The position numbers were made by a program, and so were the translations under genes. The notes beneath the pieces are model-generated. The model saw only the letters and a program-made list of their open reading frames with translations. It was not told where the DNA came from and ran no database searches. A stretch of DNA of 7,770 nucleotides from DAOUAJ01 sp034433615. Its GTDB lineage: Bacteria; Chloroflexota; Anaerolineae; DUEN01. The stretch covers positions 1 to 7,770 of the forward strand of contig DAOUAJ010000208.1 of the NCBI GenBank assembly GCA_034433615.1. Direction: 5' to 3'. Shown in pieces: positions 1 through 4,816 of this stretch (its first letter is position 1; every line of letters starts with the position of its first letter).

Positions 1-372
1 ACGCCTTGATGGCCCCGACCTGCAGTTTGAGGTCCGAGTTGCCCGATAGCAGCATAGCACAAATCAAGCGGCGGCTGTCTCGTCGTAAGAGGCGTCGGAA
101 AGGACAATGACCTCTATGGCTGTCTCCATCCTGGAAGCCCAACAAACGCTGAGCAAGAGTGCTGATCTCCCTGTACCACCTTGGCTCCCATGTTCAAGAT
201 GCTCGACCGCTTCTAGAAGAGGCCCTGGGTCTGTTTGAGCCCGAGGACGAGGAAAAGTAGGAGAACGCGGTTGATACGCTGACGAGTTTTCTTCGGCTGC
301 ACACCTTGACCTTTGGGCCGGAAAGCCGAACCGTCCATTCCAGGGTATCCTGTCCTTCCAAACGCACCCCAC
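1..372. other. Region without a convincing gene
   Basis: No recognisable protein, RNA or mobile element was found here. A minus-strand frame is open from 372 to 64 (102 codons), but its translation has low-complexity, out-of-frame character and no domain I recognise. A second minus-strand frame opens with ATG at 55 and runs off the left edge, reading MLLSGNSDLKLQVGAIKA. That stretch looks more protein-like, so a partial leftward gene may begin here, but there is no clear ribosome binding site and only 18 codons are visible. The region could be spacer or the remains of decayed genes. Confidence 0.3.
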
Positions 373-445
373 ACCTCACTTCCCCCCACCCGGCCGGCCC
401 ACGGTGCCGCTGCGGAAGTACACGCCGGGCACTGAGGAGGGGACA
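373..445 (-). repeat. 73-bp dispersed repeat, copy A (C-terminal tail coding)
   Basis: This block matches 1524-1596 in the same orientation with 6 mismatches and no gaps. Read on the minus strand it encodes the last ~22 residues of the PIN-like protein, ending YFRSGTVGRPGGGK, followed by TGA inside the repeat. Compared codon by codon with the other copy, three changes are synonymous third-position changes and three change a residue (S/F, V/L, V/M). The similarity fades quickly on both sides, so this is a discrete unit rather than part of a longer duplication. It could be a small dispersed element or a conserved tail. Confidence 0.85.
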
Positions 446-990
446 CGTGGCCCTCTAAACACCGATGTGCTCGGGCCGCAGTACCTGGGGTAGGGGGCGT
501 AACGATAGGGCGCTGGAAGATTCCGCTGCATAGCAGCCAGGCGCTTTCGGATCACCGTTTGTTGTGCTGCCCACTGTCGCATCATTGGCTGGTCAAGAGT
601 AGCCATGCAGTGCATGCCCAACACATCGGTGTCCCTGCTTGTCCCAAAGGTGGCCAGGGCCAGAACAGCCGCATCCTCTCGGGTAAAGCCATGATCACGG
701 AGCCGCCGTGCCCACCGCTTGAAGTACCGTGCGGGAAGAACCACCTCTGTGCGGTTACGGAAAAGGCGGACGATAGCCGAATAGCGAGGTAAACCCTCCA
801 GGCGCTGCAAAACGTTCTCCGTTCCCGGCACGATGAACAGTTGAATTGCCTGAGCGTTGGCTCGCTCGAAGAGGTCAAGCGCGAACAACTCCTCCTCACT
901 CAGGTCTCGTCCCTCTGCCAGCTTCAACAGGCTCTCCATCACACGTCGGGCGGCGACCTTATCCAGCAGACACCGTGTCGAGTTGGACAT
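376..990 (-). CDS. PIN-like domain protein, probable toxin of a two-gene TA cassette
   Basis: A 204-residue protein, probably a PIN-like ribonuclease acting as the toxin of a type II toxin-antitoxin pair. The fold is inferred from the order of acidic residues: CLLDK near the N-terminus (D10), acidic residues in the ALDLFERA segment (D39/E42), TREDAAVLALA (D106) and ATLDQP (D133). This matches the pattern of PIN nucleases, though the sequence is divergent. ATG at 990 was preferred over an upstream TTG at 1002 because GAGGAG (995-1000) precedes it by 4 nt. It overlaps the end of the upstream gene by 32 nt, so the two are likely translationally coupled. The domain seems to end near residue 160. 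Residues ~161-204 are a basic, Pro/Gly-rich tail whose last ~22 residues come from a 73-bp repeat that also supplies the stop. RNase activity is inferred, not seen. Confidence 0.7.
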   Translation of the reverse strand: MSNSTRCLLDKVAARRVMESLLKLAEGRDLSEEELFALDLFERANAQAIQLFIVPGTENVLQRLEGLPRYSAIVRLFRNRTEVVLPARYFKRWARRLRDHGFTREDAAVLALATFGTSRDTDVLGMHCMATLDQPMMRQWAAQQTVIRKRLAAMQRNLPAPYRYAPYPRYCGPSTSVFRGPRVPSSVPGVYFRSGTVGRPGGGK

Positions 991-1330
991 CCAGCTCCTC
1001 AAGCTCTTCCAGGTCTACCTGAGTCCATTCGTCCCACAGCCGGGCTCGATCCTCATCTGGTAAATCCAGGTACTGATCCAGGGTGAAATCGCCTATGAAG
1101 GGTTCAGTAGGCGATAGGAGCTGGCCACCCAGTGCCTGCATCACCTCCGCCCGGACTCGCTCCGCAGCGCCACGTGCCTCGTCTAACGTTCGAAGTGTCG
1201 CTTGCATAGCTGCCTGACGCAGCTCAGGCACCAGGCTGAGCAGCCGTTGCCGATCAGCCGGATTCATCTGCTTGATCACAGCCGCTACCTGTTCAACGCT
1301 CACCGGTAGGGCGAATACTGACCCAGCCAT
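959..1330 (-). CDS. Acidic helical protein, probable antitoxin partner of the PIN-like gene
   Basis: A 123-residue protein that I do not recognise as a named family. Position suggests it is the antitoxin of the following PIN-like toxin: it is the first gene, small, and overlaps the toxin by 32 nt. Residues 11-70 look helical (SVEQVAAVIKQM, then an Ala/Arg-rich stretch). Residues 75-118 are strongly acidic, with FTLDQYLDLPDEDRARLWDE and a Leu/Glu run, suited to wrapping a basic toxin. The N-terminal part could be the DNA-binding or dimerisation segment, but no clear ribbon-helix-helix, AbrB or HTH motif is visible. The ATG at 1330 has AAGGAG (1337-1342) six nt upstream, and a good promoter lies at 1390-1418. 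As is usual for such pairs, autoregulation through the inverted repeat near the promoter is plausible. Confidence 0.65.
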   Translation of the reverse strand: MAGSVFALPVSVEQVAAVIKQMNPADRQRLLSLVPELRQAAMQATLRTLDEARGAAERVRAEVMQALGGQLLSPTEPFIGDFTLDQYLDLPDEDRARLWDEWTQVDLEELEELDVQLDTVSAG

Positions 1331-1374
1331 GACTTTCTCCTTCGCAATTTCTCAAGGGGTTCCCCGGTGTTCAC

Positions 1375-1392
1375 ACTGGCCTGGAATCCAGT
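1375..1392. promoter_or_regulatory. Candidate operator overlapping the TA promoter
   Basis: ACTGG and CCAGT form an inverted repeat (1375-1379 and 1388-1392) enclosing a second small palindrome, CTGGA-A-TCCAG (1381-1391). It covers the predicted start of transcription and touches the -10 box of the minus-strand promoter, a typical place for an autorepressor. The arms are only 5 bp, so this could be chance. Confidence 0.35.
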
Positions 1393-1418
1393 ATAGCACG
1401 GCCTAGCAGCCCGTGCAA
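1390..1418 (-). promoter_or_regulatory. Sigma70-type promoter for the TA cassette
   Basis: On the minus strand, TTGCAC (1413-1418) and TATACT (1390-1395) are separated by 17 nt, close to the sigma70 consensus with ideal spacing. Transcription would start near 1383, giving a leader of about 50 nt before the ATG at 1330. The left CAACAG direct repeat of the adjacent folded element (1416-1421) overlaps the -35 box. Confidence 0.65.
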
Positions 1419-1420
1419 CA

Positions 1421-1509
1421 GAGAGTATCGAAAAATTCGCTCTGAGGCCCGTCCACGGGCCGATTTTCCACACCCGGGGACGGGTGCCAGAGCATTTTTC
1501 GATAGTCTC
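1421..1509. mobile_element. Three-way-junction palindromic element, MITE-like candidate
   Basis: The arms 1421-1444 and 1488-1509 pair over 21 bp with one G-G mismatch (1425/1505) and a 2-nt bulge (1437-1438). The outer ends are GAGAGTATCG and CGATAGTCTC. Inside are two perfect hairpins: GGCCCGT-CC-ACGGGCC (1446-1461) and CACCCG-GGGA-CGGGTG (1471-1486), the latter with a GNRA-type tetraloop, joined by a 9-nt linker. CAACAG occurs immediately outside on both sides (1416-1421 and 1509-1514), like a target duplication, though its outermost bases overlap the arms. No transposase is encoded, so a miniature non-autonomous element fits. A structured RNA or a bidirectional terminator (T-runs follow GC stems on both strands) are alternatives. 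Confidence 0.5.
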
Positions 1510-1523
1510 AACAGCCGTGCCCT

Positions 1524-1596
1524 ACCTCACTTCCCCCCACCCGGCCGGCCCATCGTGCCGCTGCGGAAGTACAGGCCAGGCACCGAGAAGGGGACA
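1524..1596 (-). repeat. 73-bp dispersed repeat, copy B (C-terminal tail coding)
   Basis: Second copy of the block at 373-445, 67 of 73 positions identical and ungapped. On the minus strand it encodes the last ~22 residues of the 87-codon frame, ending YFRSGTMGRPGGGK, with TGA inside the repeat in the same register as copy A. It begins 9 nt from the right CAACAG of the palindromic element. A short CCTCACTTCC echo of its edge recurs at 1607-1616. Confidence 0.85.
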
Positions 1597-1790
1597 TAGT
1601 CGTCGGCCTCACTTCCTGCCGCTGGATGGCCCGCCCAATTTGAACGTTCTGGCCTACCTCGCATGTAACTGGCGGTCGAGTTCCCATGTGAGTTCGTCGG
1701 TGTTGCCCCCCACACCATCAGCAGGGCGAGGAGAAAGCCCAGCAGCCGCCGGCCCAAAATGGCTGGCTTAATGGCTTCAACCACGTTCAC
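1527..1790 (-). CDS. Small putative secreted protein or gene remnant
   Basis: An 87-codon frame that I do not recognise. Residues 8-29 look like a signal peptide or membrane anchor: K and RR followed by LLGFLLALLMVWGA. Residues 30-65 are polar, low in hydrophobics and match no known domain. The last ~22 residues come from the 73-bp repeat. The only start that includes the hydrophobic segment comfortably is GTG at 1790 (another GTG at 1784), and neither has a Shine-Dalgarno sequence. The frame lies 109 bp downstream of the NHL gene on the same strand and might be co-transcribed. The weak start and the repeat-derived end make a decayed fragment about as likely as a real small exported protein. 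Confidence 0.35.
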   Translation of the reverse strand: MNVVEAIKPAILGRRLLGFLLALLMVWGATPTNSHGNSTASYMRGRPERSNWAGHPAAGSEADDYVPFSVPGLYFRSGTMGRPGGGK

Positions 1791-1899
1791 GCTAAACGCT
1801 GAAAGCCAAGATAGGCAGGTGGGGTTAGGAGGGCATTTTCATTGGCCGTGGCGCCGCGCCCGGCATGAGGAACTGTCCTGGATTTTGGCGCTCCTCTCT

Positions 1900-2958
1900 T
1901 CAAGACCTGGCCTTGATCAGCAGGGGCAGGTAAGACCGAGGAGGTAGTGCAAACCGCTGCACGCGACAGTTACTCGCATCAGTGACCAGCACGATCCCCT
2001 GACTGATCGCTACGTCGTAGGGGCTGTTAAACTCACTGTCGCCGGTACCGCTCCTTCCCCATATAGCGATGGGAGAGCCAGCAGGCGTCAACTCCTGCAC
2101 CCGATTACCCAAGTCCTCAACAACGTATACACTGCCAGTGTTGTGATCAACGCTCACACCCACTGGGGTGTCGAAGCGACCCGGCTCCGAACCAAGTCCG
2201 CCCAGGATCGCCAGTGGAACACCCTCTGGGCTGAGCCTGACCACCCGATGGTTGAAGCTATCGGCCACGTACAGGTTACCTGACGCGTCCACAGCCAGTC
2301 CATCAGGCTGGTTAAAGGGGATGGTCGAGACGCCGCCAGTGCCATCCCAGGATGCAACAAAGGTCCCCTCGCCGGTGAATCGCTGCACCCGGTTGTTTAA
2401 GCGATCCGCTACGAACACGGTAATGGTCTCGCCGAACGCGAAGGTGGCGATGCCCCGTGGATCGTTGAAGCGCCCAGGGGCGCTGCCGGGGCCGCCAAAG
2501 GCGCCCAGGAACCCGCCGGCCGGCGTGAAATGCTGCACCCGATTTGCACCACTATCGGTGACGTAGATCGTGCCATCCGGCGCCACGGCCACGTCCGTAG
2601 GCTGGTTGAATTGCCCATCGCCTGCGCCCTTGCTACCGATTTGTCCCATGAACTGCCCATCAGAGGTGAAGCGCTGGACGCGATGGTTGGCGCTGTCCAC
2701 AACCAGCACGGTGCCCGCCGGCTCCACCGCGATGCCCAGCGCCAGCCCGAATTGCCCATCTCCCACTTGCAGCGGCCCGTCGTCGTCCAGGTCCACGCAC
2801 CCTGGCTGACCCGGATCGTAGAGCTGACAAGGACTACCCCAGGCACCGATGAAGCGGTACGTCGGCACCCCATCAGCAGCAGTCACAGCCGATAAGAGAA
2901 CCGCCAGACCAAGGACGGTCCAAAGCGTAGACAGAGATCTCCTCAGCAGCTTTGCCAT
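1900..2958 (-). CDS. Secreted six-bladed NHL-repeat beta-propeller protein
   Basis: A 352-residue exported protein predicted to fold as a beta-propeller. Residues 1-28 form a signal peptide (KLLRR, a hydrophobic LAVLLSAV core, likely cleavage near AVTA). Six NHL signatures follow: DSANHRVQRF (~88), DSGANRVQHF (~135), DRLNNRVQRF (~185), DSFNHRVVRL (~233), EDLGNRVQEL (~281) and DASNCRVQRF (~327), each preceded by a GxFxxPxxVAV-type strand. No enzymatic residues are evident. Family members usually bind proteins, ligands or carbohydrate outside the membrane. The C-terminus PRSYLPLLIKARS resembles a short tail seen on many Chloroflexota secreted proteins. ATG at 2958 is preferred to GTG at 2967, since AGGAGG (2967-2972) lies 8 nt upstream of the ATG and overlaps the GTG. 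It is transcribed divergently from the FHA regulator gene. Confidence 0.85.
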   Translation of the reverse strand: MAKLLRRSLSTLWTVLGLAVLLSAVTAADGVPTYRFIGAWGSPCQLYDPGQPGCVDLDDDGPLQVGDGQFGLALGIAVEPAGTVLVVDSANHRVQRFTSDGQFMGQIGSKGAGDGQFNQPTDVAVAPDGTIYVTDSGANRVQHFTPAGGFLGAFGGPGSAPGRFNDPRGIATFAFGETITVFVADRLNNRVQRFTGEGTFVASWDGTGGVSTIPFNQPDGLAVDASGNLYVADSFNHRVVRLSPEGVPLAILGGLGSEPGRFDTPVGVSVDHNTGSVYVVEDLGNRVQELTPAGSPIAIWGRSGTGDSEFNSPYDVAISQGIVLVTDASNCRVQRFALPPRSYLPLLIKARS

Positions 2959-2985
2959 ATCATGCACCTCCTAGGGGACAAGGAC

Positions 2986-3014
2986 ATTCTAACTGAAGAA
3001 TTAACTTTACTCAA
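2986..3014 (-). promoter_or_regulatory. Sigma70-type promoter for the NHL gene
   Basis: On the minus strand TTGAGT (3009-3014) and TAGAAT (2986-2991) are 17 nt apart. Transcription would start near 2979 and give a leader of only ~20 nt that holds the AGGAGG ribosome binding site. Confidence 0.6.
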
Positions 3015-3021
3015 GTGCGGC

Positions 3022-3049
3022 TTGCGTCCACCAGCGATCGGGATACAAT
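3022..3049 (+). promoter_or_regulatory. Candidate promoter for the FHA regulator gene
   Basis: TTGCGT (3022-3027) and TACAAT (3044-3049) are separated by 16 nt. The predicted start near 3056 leaves a leader of about 88 nt containing a strong hairpin. Its -35 lies within ~15 bp of the divergent NHL promoter, so a regulator bound here could affect both genes. Confidence 0.5.
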
Positions 3050-3088
3050 TTAAATCAATGGGAGCAGGTATTTGTTCAGCCCATGCTC

Positions 3089-3110
3089 GCAGCGGAGCGT
3101 GATCCGCTGC
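3089..3110 (+). promoter_or_regulatory. Inverted repeat / hairpin in the FHA gene leader
   Basis: GCAGCGGA (3089-3096) and TCCGCTGC (3103-3110) form a perfect 8-bp stem with a 6-nt loop. Flanking GCTC and GAGC can extend it imperfectly. It lies between the predicted promoter and the ribosome binding site. It may be a dimer operator or an RNA hairpin; a short T-run (3120-3123) follows at a distance, too weak for a confident attenuator. Confidence 0.4.
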
Positions 3111-3143
3111 CCTGAGAGCTTTTGACCAAGTGAGGAAGGTGTG

Positions 3144-3782
3144 ATGGCTTTCATAGGACGAGGACGCCTGGTGGTATTGAATGGGCCGAATGCAGGAGAA
3201 AACTACCTCCTGGGCCAACCGCGCGTTCAATTAGGCCGTGCTCCCGGCAACGATATTATCCTGCCAGATCAGTTTGCCTCCCGCCAGCACGCGGAAATCG
3301 TCTGGCAGGGTGGGCGTTATCTGGTACGTGACCTGGGGAGTAAGAACGGAGTCTTTGTGAACGGTGAGCGGGTGCAAGAATCGTGGTTGGAAGATGGCTG
3401 CGTGCTACAATTAGCCGAGACCCAGTTCCGCTTTTATGACCCGGCTGCCACGGCTACCCAGCCAGCCATTGCCACCGTCTCTCGCGGCGGGCTGTGGGTG
3501 GATCCCGAACGGCGAGAGGTGTGGGTGGACGGCCAGGTGATCGAACCGCCACTTTCGCCTACCCAATTCGATTTGCTACTGCTTCTTTGGCGGATGCGCG
3601 GGCGCGCTGTGAGTAAAGAGGAGATCGCACAGCACGTATGGGCTGAGGTGGAAGGGGTCGTTTGCGACAGTTCCATTGACCGTATGGTCAGCCGGTTACG
3701 CGCCCGGCTGGGGGATCAAGGTCCGTCACCCAGATTTATTCACACGGTGCGCGGCTTCGGATTCCGCCTGGAGGTAGAATAG
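3144..3782 (+). CDS. FHA domain / OmpR-type winged-helix regulator
   Basis: A 212-residue cytoplasmic DNA-binding regulator that probably responds to Ser/Thr phosphorylation. Residues ~8-98 form an FHA phosphothreonine-binding domain with its conserved residues: G31-R32 (QLGRAPGND), S46-R47 and H49 (ASRQHAEI), and N68-G69 to N73-G74 (SKNGVFVNGERV). Residues ~117-211 are an OmpR/PhoB-type winged helix, with LSPTQFDLLLLL, VSKEEIAQHVW, the recognition helix SSIDRMVSRLRARLG and the wing FIHTVRGFGFRL. The usual receiver domain is thus replaced by FHA, so control through a Ser/Thr kinase or a phosphoprotein partner is inferred. ATG at 3144 has GAGG 8 nt upstream; GTG at 3141 would add one residue. 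The 11-bp tandem repeats just downstream, ahead of the sigma gene, are a candidate binding site. Confidence 0.88.
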   Translation: MAFIGRGRLVVLNGPNAGENYLLGQPRVQLGRAPGNDIILPDQFASRQHAEIVWQGGRYLVRDLGSKNGVFVNGERVQESWLEDGCVLQLAETQFRFYDPAATATQPAIATVSRGGLWVDPERREVWVDGQVIEPPLSPTQFDLLLLLWRMRGRAVSKEEIAQHVWAEVEGVVCDSSIDRMVSRLRARLGDQGPSPRFIHTVRGFGFRLEVE

Positions 3783-3792
3783 GCTTAAGCTC

Positions 3793-3825
3793 GTCTGAAT
3801 CTGGTCTGAATTCGGTCCGAACCCG
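3793..3825 (+). repeat. Three tandem 11-bp repeats, candidate regulator binding site
   Basis: The units are GTCTGAATCTG (3793-3803), GTCTGAATTCG (3804-3814) and GTCCGAACCCG (3815-3825), consensus GTCYGAAYYYG. All differences are C/T changes. Perfect 11-bp periodicity puts the units on the same face of the helix, as in binding sites of OmpR/PhoB-type proteins. A partial further match, AATCTGGCCT, lies at 3833-3842. The array is 88 bp upstream of the ECF sigma start codon. Confidence 0.65.
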
Positions 3826-3851
3826 ATCCAGCAATCTGGCCTACGCGTCAG

Positions 3852-3857
3852 TATTAT
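3852..3857 (+). promoter_or_regulatory. Possible -10 box for the ECF sigma gene
   Basis: TATTAT is a plausible -10 element, but no -35 box stands at the right distance (bases 3829-3834 read CAGCAA). Such a promoter would need an activator, which fits the tandem repeats ending 26 bp upstream. Confidence 0.3.
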
Positions 3858-3913
3858 GGAGAATAGCAACTACAGGTTGGGCCAGGTGCGATGCACTTTC
3901 GGGAGGACAACCC

Positions 3914-4534
3914 ATGGACGAGCAGATGCTGATCGAGGCTGCCCAACGCGGTGACGTCACTGCTTTCAACCCACTCGTCGAGCAACATCAACAGCAGGTA
4001 TACGCCGTAGCCAGGCGCATCGTAAGGGATGACGAGGCTGCTGCGGATGTTACACAGGAGGCATTCATCAAGGCATTTTGCAACCTGCGTTCCTTTCATG
4101 GTGGCTCTTTCCGGGCGTGGTTGCTACGTATCGTGACCAATGCCTGTTACGACCATCTGCGCCGACAGAAAGTACGCTTTGCACTCTCGCTAGAAGAGAT
4201 GGCTACCTCGTTCGACGGTGATGTCAACCTGCCGGTTCAAGCAGAGGAGCCGGAAAGGGTGATCATTCGGAGAGAACTCGGCGAACGCTTGATCCAGGCT
4301 ATCAACCGATTGCCTGTCCCCCTGCGCATGGTGTTAGTGCTCTCAGATGTGGAAGGGTTATCCTACCCAGAGATCGCGGAGGCCGTTAATATTCCGGTTG
4401 GCACGGTGAAGTCGCGTCTGTCTCGCGCCCGGGCTGCTGTGCGCGATGAATTGATCGCTGCGCGCGTTCCCCAGGTAATGGGATACGCGCAACGCTACGC
4501 TATGCGTCGAATCAGTGCGCCGGCTCTCGCGTAA
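3914..4534 (+). CDS. ECF-family RNA polymerase sigma factor
   Basis: A 206-residue sigma factor of the extracytoplasmic-function type, which directs RNA polymerase to a dedicated promoter set. Residues ~20-87 are sigma region 2 (AADVTQEAFIKAFCNLRSF for core binding, then FRAWLLRIVTNACYDHLRRQ for -10 recognition). After an acidic linker, residues ~124-180 are region 4, with LPVPLRMVLVLSDVEG, the helix-turn-helix LSYPEIAEAVNIPVGTVKSR and the basic helix LSRARAAVRDEL. The ATG at 3914 has GGGAGGA (3901-3907) six nt upstream. The ~25 residues after region 4 contain no extra domain. No anti-sigma gene follows; a terminator lies ~50 bp downstream. Control may instead be transcriptional, by the upstream FHA/winged-helix protein, which is an inference from position. 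Confidence 0.92.
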   Translation: MDEQMLIEAAQRGDVTAFNPLVEQHQQQVYAVARRIVRDDEAAADVTQEAFIKAFCNLRSFHGGSFRAWLLRIVTNACYDHLRRQKVRFALSLEEMATSFDGDVNLPVQAEEPERVIIRRELGERLIQAINRLPVPLRMVLVLSDVEGLSYPEIAEAVNIPVGTVKSRLSRARAAVRDELIAARVPQVMGYAQRYAMRRISAPALA

Positions 4535-4585
4535 GCCGACACAGTCCACGGATAGCCGAAGCTGAAGCGCAACTTTCGAGAGACG

Positions 4586-4630
4586 AGAGGCTGCCTCGGA
4601 ATTAAGATCCAGGGCAGCCTCTTTCTTTTT
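4586..4630 (+). terminator. Rho-independent terminator after the ECF sigma gene
   Basis: AGAGGCTGCC (4586-4595) pairs perfectly with GGCAGCCTCT (4613-4622), enclosing a 17-nt loop. The tract TTTCTTTTT (4622-4630) follows at once. This is a classic intrinsic terminator and closes the regulator/sigma region. Confidence 0.9.
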
Positions 4631-4761
4631 GGGTGCATCCAAATTCAGTTAGAAGGCCCCCTGAAGCGCCTCGGTCAGAGACATCGCCTAACTCGTAAAT
4701 GCGCCCGTCTCACTGACGCCCCTGCCACCCGGCCAGAATGTTTTCGCTTTATGCAAAGCTG

Positions 4762-4770
4762 TGGTAGAAT
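4762..4770 (+). promoter_or_regulatory. Extended -10 promoter for the recombinase-PNP operon
   Basis: TGG-TAGAAT is an extended -10 element (TG at 4762-4763, hexamer at 4765-4770). The -35 region is poor (TTTCGC at 4742-4747, 17 nt away). The start near 4777 gives a ~40-nt leader to the ATG at 4817. An imperfect inverted repeat (GTCAGAGAC at 4674-4682, GTCTCACTGAC at 4707-4717) lies further upstream. Confidence 0.5.
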
Positions 4771-4816
4771 AGCTTGGCCAACCCGAAACGATTGGGATCC
4801 CAAGGAGAGAACTGCT

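Noticed and set aside
64..372. 102-codon minus-strand open frame
   Set aside because: Composition is erratic, no domain or ribosome binding site is visible, and other frames are equally open; treated as non-coding.
559..1086. Several plus-strand open frames opposite the PIN-like gene and its partner
   Set aside because: They mirror the minus-strand genes, have no ribosome binding sites and give Ser/Arg/Pro-rich translations with no motif.
1446..1470. Hairpin GGCCCGTCCACGGGCC followed by GATTTT as a simple plus-strand terminator
   Set aside because: No plus-strand gene ends nearby, and the hairpin is better explained as one arm of the larger folded element.
2154..2895. Long open frames on both strands inside the NHL gene
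   Set aside because: They are out-of-frame readings of a GC-rich repetitive gene; only the frame with six NHL motifs and a signal peptide is supported.
4674..4717. Imperfect inverted repeat GTCAGAGAC / GTCTCACTGAC as a dif-like or attachment site
   Set aside because: The spacer (24 nt) is too long for the 6-8 nt centre of a dif site and the arms do not resemble known dif arms, so a Xer target is not supported.
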